In this document: positions 1 through 7,098 of the stretch, piece after piece
How the letters are laid out: every line of letters starts with the position of its first letter
Numbering within the stretch: the stretch's first letter is position 1
The notes under the pieces: model-generated
Seen by the model: only the letters and a program-made list of their open reading frames with translations
Told to the model about the DNA's origin: nothing
Databases searched by the model: none
Made by a program: the position numbers and the translations under genes
Virus record (IMG/VR): IMGVR_UViG_3300025941_000046
Span: 1 to 42,815 of that record
Reading direction: 5' to 3' (one strand)
Length of the DNA stretch: 42,815 nucleotides
DNA from: a virus

Positions 1-1599
1 TGGACCGGCTCGGTGCGGATGGACGGGCGGGGCGCGCTGACGGCCGCCGCCGTCGCCCGTCCGGTCGCTTCTGCCGAGCTCGACGGTCTCGGAGCATTCG
101 TCGCCGACGCCGCGCATACCCCGACGGCACAGGCGATGCTTGCCGGTGACGGGACGTTCTTGGCCGCGCTGCGGACCATCCAGCCCATTGCCGCAAAGCT
201 GACCGGGACCGGCGCTTTCGTCGCTGCGGCCAGTCACACGCCGCTGTTGCAGGCCACGTTGGCGGGCGCCGGTTCATGCACCGCATCGGCGAACGTCGTG
301 CGCGCCGCCGCCGCTTCGCTCGCGGGGGTCGGCTCCCTGGCGGCGATTCCGATACCCCGTCGCACCGTCTCGGCGACCCTCGCCGGCGATGGCGAACTCG
401 ACGCGGACACACAGCAGATCTGGGCCTCGGCCGCAGCGCTCGCGGGCGCCGGCGCGATCACCGGGAACGTGCTGCACACACCGCGCTTGGCCGCCACGCT
501 CGCAGGCACAGGCAAGCTGACCGTCACCTCGCGGGCGATCACACGACCGGCCTCCGCGCGGCTCAATGGCGCGGGCACGATTACCGCCTCGCTCAGACAG
601 CGTCTGCGCGCCTCCGCGATATTGGCCGGGCTTGGCACACTCACGGCGCGGGCCAGCGGCGTATCGAGCTGGACCGTATCGGCAACACTGGCCGGACGCG
701 GCGCGATCGCCGCAGCTGCCTCGGTCCGTGCCGTGGCGTCCGGCGCGATGGCGGGCACCGGCACACTCTCCGGCAACGTCAGCCACACCCCGCTGTTGCG
801 CGCGGCACTCATCGGAGCGGGCACGCTCACGGGCAATCCGTCGCGGCAGACCGCAGCGGCAACATTGATCCACGGGGTCGGCGCGCTCGCCGCCAACCCG
901 CTTGCGCTGCATCCCGGCGCTGCCGTCCTCGATGGACGTGGCGCGATCGTCGCTGTCGGAGGCCGCACGTCGCCGGCAATCGCCACGCTGGCCGGGCAAG
1001 GCGTCCTGTCGGTCCCGGGTTTCGTGCGGCAGGTGGTGCGCGCCCAGATCGACGGACGCGGCGCGGTGCTTGCCACCCCCTTCCGGCAGGTGCCGATGCT
1101 CACCTCGCTCGCCGGGCGAGGCACGCTCGCGACGATTGCCGGTCTCCAGATCCCTGTCGCTGCCACGCTCGCCGGTCGCGGCACGCTGGCGGCGGTCGTC
1201 TCTGGCCTGATCTTGGCGGCAGCGGCGCGGCTCAACGGAATCGGAGCGCTGGCACCGCCGACATTGCGCGCGGTGCTGCTGTCCTCGACGCAGCTCGACG
1301 GGCTCGGGCGTGTGCTGGGCGCGCCGTTCCATGCGGTTCCGGTCTCGGCCGAACTCGACGGAATCGGTCGCCTGCGCGGCAAGCTGCGCGACGAGTTCGC
1401 GCAGGCCGACCTCGGCGCCGTGCTGCGGCCGATGGATCACGGGGTCGCGCTGCCGCCGTTCCTGCGCGGGCGTCGTCTCGGTGTGGCCGAGCATGGCGTC
1501 ACCCTGCCGCCGTTCGAGCGGGGCGTGCGGCTCGCAGCCGATGAGGGCGGTGCCGGTCTTCCGCCACGGAAGGTCATCTGGGTGGAGCGCGTATCATGA
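1..1599 (+). CDS. Repetitive fibre-like virion protein (5' end missing)
   Basis: The reading frame is open from base 1 and already in repeat register there, so the gene starts upstream. About 530 residues are visible. They are built from some 17 imperfect repeats of roughly 27 residues with the core A-x-L-x-G-x-G-x-L-x-A. The C-terminal 75 residues instead carry two copies of a G-V-x-L-P-P-F motif. Short hydrophobic, Gly-rich repeats of this kind suggest a beta-rich fibre or tail-surface protein. Its place just upstream of the lysis genes fits a tail-end structural gene. I recognise no catalytic domain, so the function is inferred from repeats and position. Confidence 0.6.
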   Translation, partial: WTGSVRMDGRGALTAAAVARPVASAELDGLGAFVADAAHTPTAQAMLAGDGTFLAALRTIQPIAAKLTGTGAFVAAASHTPLLQATLAGAGSCTASANVVRAAAASLAGVGSLAAIPIPRRTVSATLAGDGELDADTQQIWASAAALAGAGAITGNVLHTPRLAATLAGTGKLTVTSRAITRPASARLNGAGTITASLRQRLRASAILAGLGTLTARASGVSSWTVSATLAGRGAIAAAASVRAVASGAMAGTGTLSGNVSHTPLLRAALIGAGTLTGNPSRQTAAATLIHGVGALAANPLALHPGAAVLDGRGAIVAVGGRTSPAIATLAGQGVLSVPGFVRQVVRAQIDGRGAVLATPFRQVPMLTSLAGRGTLATIAGLQIPVAATLAGRGTLAAVVSGLILAAAARLNGIGALAPPTLRAVLLSSTQLDGLGRVLGAPFHAVPVSAELDGIGRLRGKLRDEFAQADLGAVLRPMDHGVALPPFLRGRRLGVAEHGVTLPPFERGVRLAADEGGAGLPPRKVIWVERVS

Positions 1600-1970
1600 C
1601 GATTGCCAATCCCTACTCGTGGCCTCCGGTGCCTATGCCGGCGATGCGTGCCGGCGAAACCGATGGCCGGTACATCGACACGACACTCGATCTCGGCGCC
1701 GCCGGCGATGCGATTCCAAGTGCGGGCGCGGTCGAAATCACAATCAGCCGGGTGGACGGCACGCCGACGGACGCGACCGATCTCACTCAGGCGGGCGACG
1801 CTTGGCAGAACACGCTCGATGCCACGGGCCTGATCTTCACCGTGGGTCTGATCGCGCCGGCCACTGCTGCCGGGCGCGGCTATTACCTGACCATGCGGGT
1901 CAACAAGACCGTCGCCGGTCGCGTGTTCATCCGCGACGTCTCGCTCGCGGTCGCACCATTGCTCGGCTGA
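1596..1970 (+). CDS. Small virion-like protein, beta-rich
   Basis: This 124-residue protein starts at an ATG that overlaps the stop of the fibre-like gene (ATGA), so the two are translationally coupled. The sequence alternates hydrophobic and polar residues (DTTLDLG, VEITISRVDG, YYLTMRVNK), as expected of a beta-sandwich. It has no signal peptide or membrane segment. It resembles small baseplate or fibre-associated proteins in type, but I cannot name a family. Confidence 0.6.
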   Translation: MTIANPYSWPPVPMPAMRAGETDGRYIDTTLDLGAAGDAIPSAGAVEITISRVDGTPTDATDLTQAGDAWQNTLDATGLIFTVGLIAPATAAGRGYYLTMRVNKTVAGRVFIRDVSLAVAPLLG

Positions 1971-1983
1971 CGGAGGTCGCTGC

Positions 1984-2493
1984 ATGTCGCCCGACACGTT
2001 CCTGAATCTCATCGACAACGGGCTCGAGTTCTTGGCCTCGCTCAACGGTCCGCAGCCGACCGATGCAGCGCGGCGACTGCTGCTTGCCATCGCGATGCAG
2101 GAAAGCGGACCGAAGCTCGACGCGCGGTATCAGAACAGCCCCTCGCCGATGCCGGGCCCGGCGAAATCTTTCTGGCAATTCGAGCAAGGTGGCGGCGTGA
2201 CGGGCGTACTCAATCACAGCGCTTCGCGGGCGCTGGCGCGTGAGGCGTGCGCGACACTGGCCGTTGTGGCGGATCCGGCTGCGGTGTGGCGCGCGATGGA
2301 AGGCAACGACGAGCTTGCCTGCACCTTCGCGCGGTTGCTGGTCTGGACCGATCCGCAGCCGCTGCCGACGACCGAGGCCGCCGCATGGGAATGCTATCTG
2401 CGCCTGTGGCGGCCAGGGAAGCCGCATCCCGAGACGTGGCCTGCGAACTGGCAGGCGGCGACGACGGCCGTGCTGAACACGCCCCTGGCATGA
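1984..2493 (+). CDS. Transglycosylase-like endolysin
   Basis: This 169-residue protein probably cleaves peptidoglycan at lysis. AIAMQESG near residues 36-43 places a Glu in the context of lysozyme-like transglycosylases. The downstream SFWQFEQGGGV segment (about 62-72) matches a phage lysozyme-fold family I recognise from its 'GPA-x-x-FWQFE-x-GGGV' signature. No signal peptide is visible, so export would need the neighbouring membrane protein. GGAGG lies 7 bases before the ATG. The stop overlaps the start of the membrane-protein gene. The enzymatic class is inferred from motif and context. Confidence 0.65.
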   Translation: MSPDTFLNLIDNGLEFLASLNGPQPTDAARRLLLAIAMQESGPKLDARYQNSPSPMPGPAKSFWQFEQGGGVTGVLNHSASRALAREACATLAVVADPAAVWRAMEGNDELACTFARLLVWTDPQPLPTTEAAAWECYLRLWRPGKPHPETWPANWQAATTAVLNTPLA

Positions 2494-3119
2494 GCGACAA
2501 GCCGGAAGGGACGAAGCTGACGCCTGCGGGCGTATTCGAGCGGCTGCTGACCTACGCCGACAGGCCGTGGAAAGCAGCGGTGATGATCATCCTGCTGATC
2601 ATCGGCGGGTTGGGGTGGTTGGTTTACGACCAGCGTGGATCGATCGCCGATGCCGTGCTGCATAAAGCGAATGAGCGCGCGGAACTCGATTCCGCGGCTT
2701 TCCTGCGGGACATCGACAAACTATTGCGCGACACCAGGGCCGACTACGGCCTGCTGCTTGAGGTCCACCTCGGGGACAATCTGATCGTCGATCGGGTGGG
2801 GATCGATCGAGACGGCAGCCGATGGATTCCAAGCGCCGGCGCACAGCAGGCGTTGCAGCCTCAATCGTCGATGCCTCTGGTCGTGCAGTTCCTGTCCAAC
2901 GAGTCGGTCTGCATGGATACGTCTTTAGCGATCAATGACGATATGCGGACCTTGGATGCCAAAGGATACAAGCGGGTCTGCATCGTCGCTGTGCCGCCGA
3001 TCCTCGGAGTGTCAGTAGGTGCTTTGGTGCTCGCCTGGATGCAGGCGCTGACGCCCATTGCTGAGGGGCGGGCGAAGATCACCATGACCGCCGCCGCGAT
3101 GAAATTCGCGTCGTGGTGA
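2490..3119 (+). CDS. Membrane protein of the lysis cassette (holin candidate)
   Basis: I start this gene at the ATG overlapping the endolysin stop, giving 209 residues. A strong transmembrane helix lies near residues 29-48 (AAVMIILLIIGGLGWLVYDQ). About 115 mostly soluble residues follow, then a second hydrophobic stretch near 165-190. Directly after an endolysin this is a natural holin or holin-like candidate, although it is longer than most holins. It may instead be a membrane-anchored accessory protein. Confidence 0.5.
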   Translation: MSDKPEGTKLTPAGVFERLLTYADRPWKAAVMIILLIIGGLGWLVYDQRGSIADAVLHKANERAELDSAAFLRDIDKLLRDTRADYGLLLEVHLGDNLIVDRVGIDRDGSRWIPSAGAQQALQPQSSMPLVVQFLSNESVCMDTSLAINDDMRTLDAKGYKRVCIVAVPPILGVSVGALVLAWMQALTPIAEGRAKITMTAAAMKFASW

Positions 3120-3122
3120 TGA

Positions 3123-3548
3123 ATGGCGGAGGGCAATGGCGGCGGATGGAGCATAAACCGTAGGGACGGCATCTACGCGGCCCTGTTGGCGTTGAGCTTC
3201 GGTGGTGAACGGGTGCTGGATCGCGGCAGCGACGCCGATGTGCTGAAGGAAAAGGTCGGCTCGCTCGAGCACAACGTCGGTGAACTCCGGGACCCAGGCG
3301 GTCCGGTGCTGCGGCAGGCGGTGCAGCAAATGAAGAACCATGAAGAGCGCATCCACGATCTGGAGCAGGCGCTGCGCAGCGGAGTGTCGCGCGAGGCGGT
3401 GGACGATCTCAAACAGCGGCTGGCTGATGCCAGGGAAGCCGACAAAGACCTGCGGCAACAACTCGACAATCTGCGCAACGCGATCGATAGCCTGCGCTCG
3501 GAGATCGCCCGCGCCACCACCTCGCGTCTGGTAGGACCGAACCGATGA
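3123..3548 (+). CDS. Coiled-coil protein, i-spanin (Rz-like) candidate
   Basis: This 141-residue protein has a short, weakly hydrophobic N-terminal stretch (YAALLALSF, about 18-26). A long heptad-patterned region (about 40-130) rich in Glu, Arg, Leu and Gln follows and predicts a coiled coil. The next gene overlaps its end and encodes a small lipoprotein. That order is the classical arrangement of two-component spanins, which fuse inner and outer membrane in the last step of Gram-negative lysis. The weak membrane anchor is the main doubt. Confidence 0.45.
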   Translation: MAEGNGGGWSINRRDGIYAALLALSFGGERVLDRGSDADVLKEKVGSLEHNVGELRDPGGPVLRQAVQQMKNHEERIHDLEQALRSGVSREAVDDLKQRLADAREADKDLRQQLDNLRNAIDSLRSEIARATTSRLVGPNR

Positions 3549-3805
3549 GATGGATCGTGCTGGCGGGCATTCTGGTCGCGTGCAGCGCACCCGATCCCCT
3601 GACGCCGCCGCCGACCGGAACCTGCACAGCGGATGCGAAGTTGCCGCAGCCGCCCGCGCCGAGCCAACGCAGCATCCCGGTGCTGGTGAAGTGGGCCAAT
3701 ACCGCAGCGACGACGGCAAATCGGGCGATCATCGAACGCGATGTGTGCCGCGGCTCGTACGAACGGCTGAACGCCTGGGCGCAGTCCGTCAGCAAATCAA
3801 AGTAG
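3545..3805 (+). CDS. Small lipoprotein, o-spanin (Rz1-like) candidate
   Basis: The 86-residue product begins with a lipoprotein signal peptide (MRWIVLAGILVAC) in which LVAC is a good lipobox with Cys13. A Pro-rich segment typical of outer-membrane spanins follows. The ATG overlaps the stop of the coiled-coil gene, which supports joint function as a spanin pair. Lipidation is inferred from the signal; the spanin role comes from size, Pro content and position. Confidence 0.55.
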   Translation: MRWIVLAGILVACSAPDPLTPPPTGTCTADAKLPQPPAPSQRSIPVLVKWANTAATTANRAIIERDVCRGSYERLNAWAQSVSKSK

Positions 3806-3815
3806 GGGACCATCA

Positions 3816-4223
3816 ATGGCCGACATCCCGCTCGACCCGAATCCCGCATTGCGTGCCGAACTCGAAGCGGCGAAGGCGGTACTCGAGCCCGAGCTGCGCG
3901 GGCTGCGCGATCTGTTCGTGGTGTCGATATCGGCGCCGCTGCAATCGTCAGTGAATGACCAGATCCTCGTGCGCCAGCGCCGGCTCGATCTGATCAATGA
4001 GGTGCTGAATGCGCTCGACAACGTGGTGCTCGACCGCACCGCGCTGGAAGCGGACGGCTATCCGGAGATGCCGGATGCGCCGCTGCCCGCTGATCAGTTC
4101 ACCGAGCTGCAGGGCCAGGACACCGACCTGCAAGCCGCTATCGGCGTGTTCGAGGAAGCGCCGCCGCCCGCCACCACTCTGACGGTCAACCTGGGCGAAC
4201 CGGTCCCGAAGCCCGCGCCGTGA
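3816..4223 (+). CDS. Unknown virion-like protein with LG-x-PVPK tail
   Basis: The product has 135 residues. The first about 85 are helical and acidic; a Pro-rich linker and a C-terminal TLTVNLGEPVPKPAP follow. AGGGG stands about 9 bases before the ATG. The same C-terminal motif closes the next gene, so the two proteins may share a docking tail. I recognise no family; placement after the lysis genes and before the terminator suggests a late virion or decoration role. Confidence 0.55.
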   Translation: MADIPLDPNPALRAELEAAKAVLEPELRGLRDLFVVSISAPLQSSVNDQILVRQRRLDLINEVLNALDNVVLDRTALEADGYPEMPDAPLPADQFTELQGQDTDLQAAIGVFEEAPPPATTLTVNLGEPVPKPAP

Positions 4224-4252
4224 CGTGCCTACCCAACCCGAAAGGATGAGAC

Positions 4253-4582
4253 ATGGCCGACATCAACACCTCGCAGCAGTTCGACATCACGCTTGCGATC
4301 ACCAACGCGAACGGCGATCCCGCGCCGGTCGATGGCGTGCCTGTATGGGCGTCCAGCGATGAGACAGTGATCTCTGTGACCGCAGCCGCCGACGGCATGA
4401 GTGCCGTCGCTCCGGCGGTGGCTCCGGGCACCGCGCGCATCACGGTGACGGCGGATGCCGATACCGGGAGCGGGGTGACGACGATCACCGGCGTCAGCGA
4501 GGACATCACCGTCGTGGTCGATCCAGCGAATCAGGCCAGCGTGATCACGCTGACCTTGGGCGCCCCCGTTCCGAAGACCTGA
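4253..4582 (+). CDS. Ig-like (Big2-type) decoration protein
   Basis: This 109-residue protein has the look of a bacterial Ig-like domain: GVPVWASSDETVISVT, then a short turn, then GTARITVTADAD. Such domains are common add-ons on phage capsids and tails. AAAGGA precedes the ATG. The C-terminus ITLTLGAPVPKT repeats the tail motif of the upstream protein. It is the last gene before a strong terminator, so it ends the rightward late operon in this part of the genome. Confidence 0.6.
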   Translation: MADINTSQQFDITLAITNANGDPAPVDGVPVWASSDETVISVTAAADGMSAVAPAVAPGTARITVTADADTGSGVTTITGVSEDITVVVDPANQASVITLTLGAPVPKT

Positions 4583-4624
4583 TCGCGGCCTCCCCAGACC
4601 GACCTTCTACCCAGGCCGCGATCT

Positions 4625-4657
4625 GGCCCCAGGCACTCCGGTGTCTGGGGCCTTTTT
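4625..4657 (+). terminator. Rho-independent terminator of the late operon
   Basis: A 12-bp stem (GGCCCCAGGCAC against GTGTCTGGGGCC, one G-T pair) encloses a TCCG loop and is followed by TTTTT. Just upstream, GATCGCGGCCT and AGGCCGCGATC (about 4581-4623) form a second hairpin. The T-run abuts the stop of the convergent gene on the other strand. Confidence 0.9.
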
Positions 4658-5127
4658 CATGTCCGCAGCGTCACCGAGGCGATGGCGCGCGGATGCCAGA
4701 TGCAGCCGCCGGCTACGTCCCAGCCGTAGTACCACATGGCCTCAAGCCGCCGCTCCCAGACGTAGGGCGTGATGATCAGTCCGTCGTAGCGTTCCATCAC
4801 CACAGGCCAGTTCAGCCACATCGACCCAAGGCGCGAGATGGGGCCGGCCCACTCCGGGACGACGCACCATTCGGCGCCGAAGGCATCGATGTCGGCTGGC
4901 GTGCTCAAGATCAGCACGTTGGCGCCCGGCGCCAGCTCGACATCGTGCGCGTGCGTCAGTCGGTCGGTGCCGAATTTCTCGGCGGCGCACCACGCGGGCC
5001 AGTTGTCCTCGCAGGCGTCGTCCGACACCCACAGCCCAGCCGGCTTCATCAGGGCACGATTACCGGGAGGCAGCGTCCCCGGCCGCAGCTCCCCGAGCGG
5101 TTCGCTGGAATAGTGGACGAGCTTCAT
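4657..5127 (-). CDS. Conserved phage-type protein, Trp-rich, function unknown
   Basis: This 156-residue protein starts MKLVHYSSEPL and has conserved-looking blocks KPAGLWVSDD (about 28-37) and AMWYYGWDVAGGCIW near residues 130-144. 'HYS...GLWVS' beginnings occur in some ADP-ribosyltransferase-fold proteins, but I see no clear catalytic triad, so that is only a weak lead. The ATG overlaps the stop of the preceding gene (ATGA), making it the last gene of the leftward 9.0-4.7 kb operon. Confidence 0.55.
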   Translation of the reverse strand: MKLVHYSSEPLGELRPGTLPPGNRALMKPAGLWVSDDACEDNWPAWCAAEKFGTDRLTHAHDVELAPGANVLILSTPADIDAFGAEWCVVPEWAGPISRLGSMWLNWPVVMERYDGLIITPYVWERRLEAMWYYGWDVAGGCIWHPRAIASVTLRT

Positions 5128-5390
5128 GCCCAGCCTTCCCGCTCCGGGTCCGGTGCCCGCCCGATCATGCCAGTGTAGCGCTGGACCATGACCTCAACGT
5201 CGGCCAGGGGGACCGGGATCTCATGCAGCACTCGGCCGCTACCGAACATCGCGCGGGCACTGATCTCGAGCGCCCGTTCGCGTGAATAGCGTCCAGCCTC
5301 ACTGATACGCTGCGTGTAGCCTATCTCGCCCGGCCCCCACCAAGCCGAGTGCTCGTGCGACCAGATCAGGTAGTCGCGTGCCTCGCTAAT
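5124..5390 (-). CDS. Small YLIWSHEH-AWWGP family protein with ATT start
   Basis: An 88-residue frame encodes ISEARDYLIWSHEHSAWWGP near its start and EAGRYSRERALEIS further on. This pattern is common in small phage proteins of unknown function. No ATG, GTG or TTG lies between an in-frame upstream TGA and this conserved start. An ATT codon at 5388-5390 has GGAGG 8 bases before it and overlaps the stop of the upstream gene. The frame ends with ATGA over the next start. Coding is well supported by the family pattern; the start codon is inferred. Confidence 0.65.
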   Translation of the reverse strand: MSEARDYLIWSHEHSAWWGPGEIGYTQRISEAGRYSRERALEISARAMFGSGRVLHEIPVPLADVEVMVQRYTGMIGRAPDPEREGWA

Positions 5391-5793
5391 CGCCGTTTCC
5401 TCCGTTCTGCCAGCCCTGCCCGCTCACTTCATCGAAAATGACTGCCTCATAGGCTCGGATAGCCGCTTGCACCGCTCCGTGCAGGAGCTTGGGCTCAATG
5501 CGCTCGACCGGGGTCCCCAACCTGGCGCCTAGGGTCTCCATGAGGGCCTGCTTGGCGGCCTCAATGGCTGCTTCATCGCAGCGATCATTCATCATGTCCC
5601 CTCGCGCGTCAGGCTGCGCCCACTCCAGGTCTTCTCGCAGTGTCGCTGCCGAGGCGATGCCAGCGTATCTGACGAACACGTAGCTGGCATTGAAGGACGT
5701 GATCATCCCCTCCTCAACCTTGCGGCCGGGAAAGTCGCCGTGCTCCCGGTAGATCACTTTTCGGCCGATGTCCGTGGGTTTTGGCTCGATCAT
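5386..5793 (-). CDS. Conserved phage protein, function unknown
   Basis: The 135-residue product opens with a compact beta-rich domain (PTDIGRKVIYREHGDF, then EEGMITSFNASYVFVRY, residues about 6-44). An acidic linker and a helical C-terminal half (about 75-125) follow. The N-terminal pattern is familiar from phages of many hosts and resembles SH3-like barrels, but no function is known to me. AGGAGG lies upstream of its ATG inside a repeated intergenic cassette. Confidence 0.6.
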   Translation of the reverse strand: MIEPKPTDIGRKVIYREHGDFPGRKVEEGMITSFNASYVFVRYAGIASAATLREDLEWAQPDARGDMMNDRCDEAAIEAAKQALMETLGARLGTPVERIEPKLLHGAVQAAIRAYEAVIFDEVSGQGWQNGGNGD

Positions 5794-5796
5794 TTT

Positions 5797-5840
5797 CCTA
5801 ATTCCTCCTAGCGCGATAAACGGCCTTATCGCGCCTGACC
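5797..5840 (-). repeat. Intergenic hairpin plus ribosome-site cassette, copy 1
   Basis: Read leftward, the gap holds a perfect 9-bp stem (GCGCGATAA against TTATCGCGC) directly followed by TAGGAGGAATTAGG and the next start codon. Related cassettes precede or separate other genes up to 7636. Confidence 0.7.
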
Positions 5841-5845
5841 GACGA

Positions 5846-6103
5846 TCACGCCCATTTCCCGCCGGCAGGCTTGATGATTAGGTTCGGCTTATCCTTCGAG
5901 AACTCTAGCGGCGTTCCTGGTGGATCAATCCGCTCGATGATGACCTGAAAGCCGCTGACGTTGAGCCGGGTGCCAACCTTCGGCAGCGGCTTGCCGCGTG
6001 GTCCCTTGGTTCGCCAGAGCAAGGTGAAGCGTGGCAGTTGGCCATCTACGCGACGGCAGATCAGTGCGTGCTTCTGGTCCAGATCGGGGATGCTGTCGCT
6101 CAT
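5846..6103 (-). CDS. Small hypothetical protein
   Basis: The 85-residue protein has alternating charged and hydrophobic segments (FTLLWRTKG, GFQVIIERIDPP) and is probably beta-rich. I do not recognise a family. Its ATG is overlapped by the stop of an 11-codon minigene, which may couple its translation. It sits between two copies of the repeated intergenic cassette. Confidence 0.55.
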   Translation of the reverse strand: MSDSIPDLDQKHALICRRVDGQLPRFTLLWRTKGPRGKPLPKVGTRLNVSGFQVIIERIDPPGTPLEFSKDKPNLIIKPAGGKWA

Positions 6104-6135
6104 GTTTCGCTTCCGGTGGACGGCGGCTCTCTCAT
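6100..6135 (-). CDS. Candidate 11-residue minigene (MREPPSTGSET)
   Basis: An ATG at 6133-6135 has GGAGGG with 6-base spacing and opens an 11-codon frame. Its TGA overlaps the ATG of the next gene (ATGA). The arrangement matches a translation-coupling leader. Such a short frame can arise by chance, so I rate it low. Confidence 0.35.
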   Translation of the reverse strand: MREPPSTGSET

Positions 6136-6189
6136 TGATTTCCCTCCCTCTTTTGCCAGTCGGGCGCGGTAACTGAGCTGTTATCGCGC
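6136..6189 (-). repeat. Intergenic cassette, copy 2 (long form)
   Basis: About 54 bp, nearly identical to the copy at 6468-6522. Read leftward it has the stem GCGCGATAAC / GTTACCGCGC (one mismatch) around AGCTCA, then GGCAAAAGAGG and a ribosome site. The stop of the upstream gene lies inside the stem. Confidence 0.8.
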
Positions 6190-6462
6190 GTCGTCAGCGT
6201 CCTGTAGGCCCATGACAACGTATCCAGGCTCAATGCCAAGCTGGCCGCCCGTCAGGATGTAGCTGATCCGCTTCCGCACTTCCTTGAAGCTGTAGGAGCC
6301 GGGTTCCGTTGTCGAAAGCCCGGTTTTTCGTTCCGTGCACCGCAGCACGAGGATATCGCCACGCTGAAAGCCGCGATCATCCCGGCGAACCTCAAAGGGC
6401 TTCGCGCCGGACGCCACCGCCTCCCAGTAGGGCTGCCACGTTTTCAGGACGTGCTCGGTCAT
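6181..6462 (-). CDS. DUF3850 / ASCH-type RNA-binding protein
   Basis: This 93-residue protein matches the DUF3850 pattern closely: an N-terminal His and KTWQPYWEAVASGAKPFEVR (about 7-26), then DDRGFQRGDILVLR (about 28-41) and a C-terminal GYVVMGL. DUF3850 belongs to the ASCH superfamily of PUA-like beta-barrels thought to bind RNA or modified nucleotides. The length is complete for the family. Its ribosome site lies in a repeated intergenic cassette. Family assignment is firm; the phage role is unknown. Confidence 0.8.
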   Translation of the reverse strand: MTEHVLKTWQPYWEAVASGAKPFEVRRDDRGFQRGDILVLRCTERKTGLSTTEPGSYSFKEVRKRISYILTGGQLGIEPGYVVMGLQDADDAR

Positions 6463-6467
6463 CCGCC

Positions 6468-6522
6468 TGATTTCCCTTCCTCTTTTGCCGGCTCAGCGCG
6501 GGTAACTGAGCTGTTATCGCGC
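6468..6522 (-). repeat. Intergenic cassette, copy 3 (long form)
   Basis: Aligned with 6136-6189 this copy differs at only a few positions, although the flanking genes are unrelated. The hairpin again contains the stop codon (TAA) of the preceding gene and is followed by GGAAGGG before the next ATG. Confidence 0.8.
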
Positions 6523-6795
6523 CCGGCCAACGTCTACGGAGGCGCCAAGCCAGTTGGCTGCCATTGCATAGAAAACGTGATCTGCGGCTGCCTCGCCCGG
6601 AGAATCGCCGCGCGGTCCCAGTTCAAACTGCTGCCCCGTTCCAGCCTGATCTATTTGCCTTTCCAGGGCGGCGATGGCCCGCAGCATATTGCTGGCGAGT
6701 CGTTCGTGAAACGCTAGAAGGTGCTCCGGCGGAAGCTGAGCGAGCCACAGGTCGTATTCAACGACCGGATCGTCGAGGTCGAGATCGCTCTGCAT
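6514..6795 (-). CDS. Small helical hypothetical protein
   Basis: The 93-residue protein is mostly helical, with an acidic start (MQSDLDLDDPVVEYD) and a Leu/Ala-rich helix (PPEHLLAFHERLASNMLRAIAALERQID, about 22-49). I recognise no family. Its TAA is part of the hairpin in the downstream cassette. The upstream gap (6796-6833) carries another cassette with TTTAGGAGCG before the ATG. Confidence 0.5.
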   Translation of the reverse strand: MQSDLDLDDPVVEYDLWLAQLPPEHLLAFHERLASNMLRAIAALERQIDQAGTGQQFELGPRGDSPGEAAADHVFYAMAANWLGASVDVGRAR

Positions 6796-6801
6796 TGGGC
6801 G

Positions 6802-6845
6802 CTCCTAAATTCCACTAGGCGCGAGAAGCGGGACTATGGCGCCCG
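6802..6845 (-). repeat. Intergenic cassette, copy 4 (short form)
   Basis: Read leftward: GGCGC and GCGCC arms, then CTAGTGGAATTTAGGAGCG and the start codon. The CTAGTGGAATT core recurs at 7077-7098 and, in part, at 7597-7612. Confidence 0.65.
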
Positions 6846-7070
6846 GCTTAGGGCCTCCCTGATCTTGTCCATGGTCCCTGCGTTCGGCGCCGTGTTGAAC
6901 ATCATGTCGTCCACCACCTCCTGAAGCAGCGAGCGCAGCCGCCCGATCTCTTCATCAGACACCCGCAGCATCTCGCGGGCTGCACGCATCGCAGCTTCAC
7001 GGTCTTGCTCGTAGGCGCTGTCGTCCGATTGCAACCAGTCAGCCGCCGCCTCAATGCGAGCATGGCTCAT
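6834..7070 (-). CDS. Small helical hypothetical protein
   Basis: The 78-residue product is chosen from the ATG behind GGGAGCG. It is a charged, helical protein (AYEQDREAAMRAAREMLRVS, then a Leu-rich helix LRSLLQEVVDDMM) that could form a short coiled coil. No family is recognised. It follows the HNH-like nuclease gene after a 19-base spacer that is another copy of the repeated start element. Confidence 0.5.
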   Translation of the reverse strand: MSHARIEAAADWLQSDDSAYEQDREAAMRAAREMLRVSDEEIGRLRSLLQEVVDDMMFNTAPNAGTMDKIREALSRAP

Positions 7071-7076
7071 GTTTCG

Positions 7077-7098
7077 CTCCCTAATTCCACTAGGCGCG
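7077..7098 (-). repeat. Intergenic cassette, copy 5 (start element only)
   Basis: GCGCCTAGTGGAATTAGGGAG repeats the start element of copy 4. Here its first bases are the last codons and the TAG stop of the nuclease gene. Confidence 0.6.

Noticed and set aside
234-1544. Long alternative frames on both strands across the fibre-like gene
   Set aside because: They are shadows of a GC-rich repeat gene; only the 1-1599 frame shows regular protein repeats.
4657-5127. Calling this protein an ADP-ribosyltransferase
   Set aside because: The HYS...GLWVS opening is suggestive, but no R-S-E or H-Y-E triad could be assigned.
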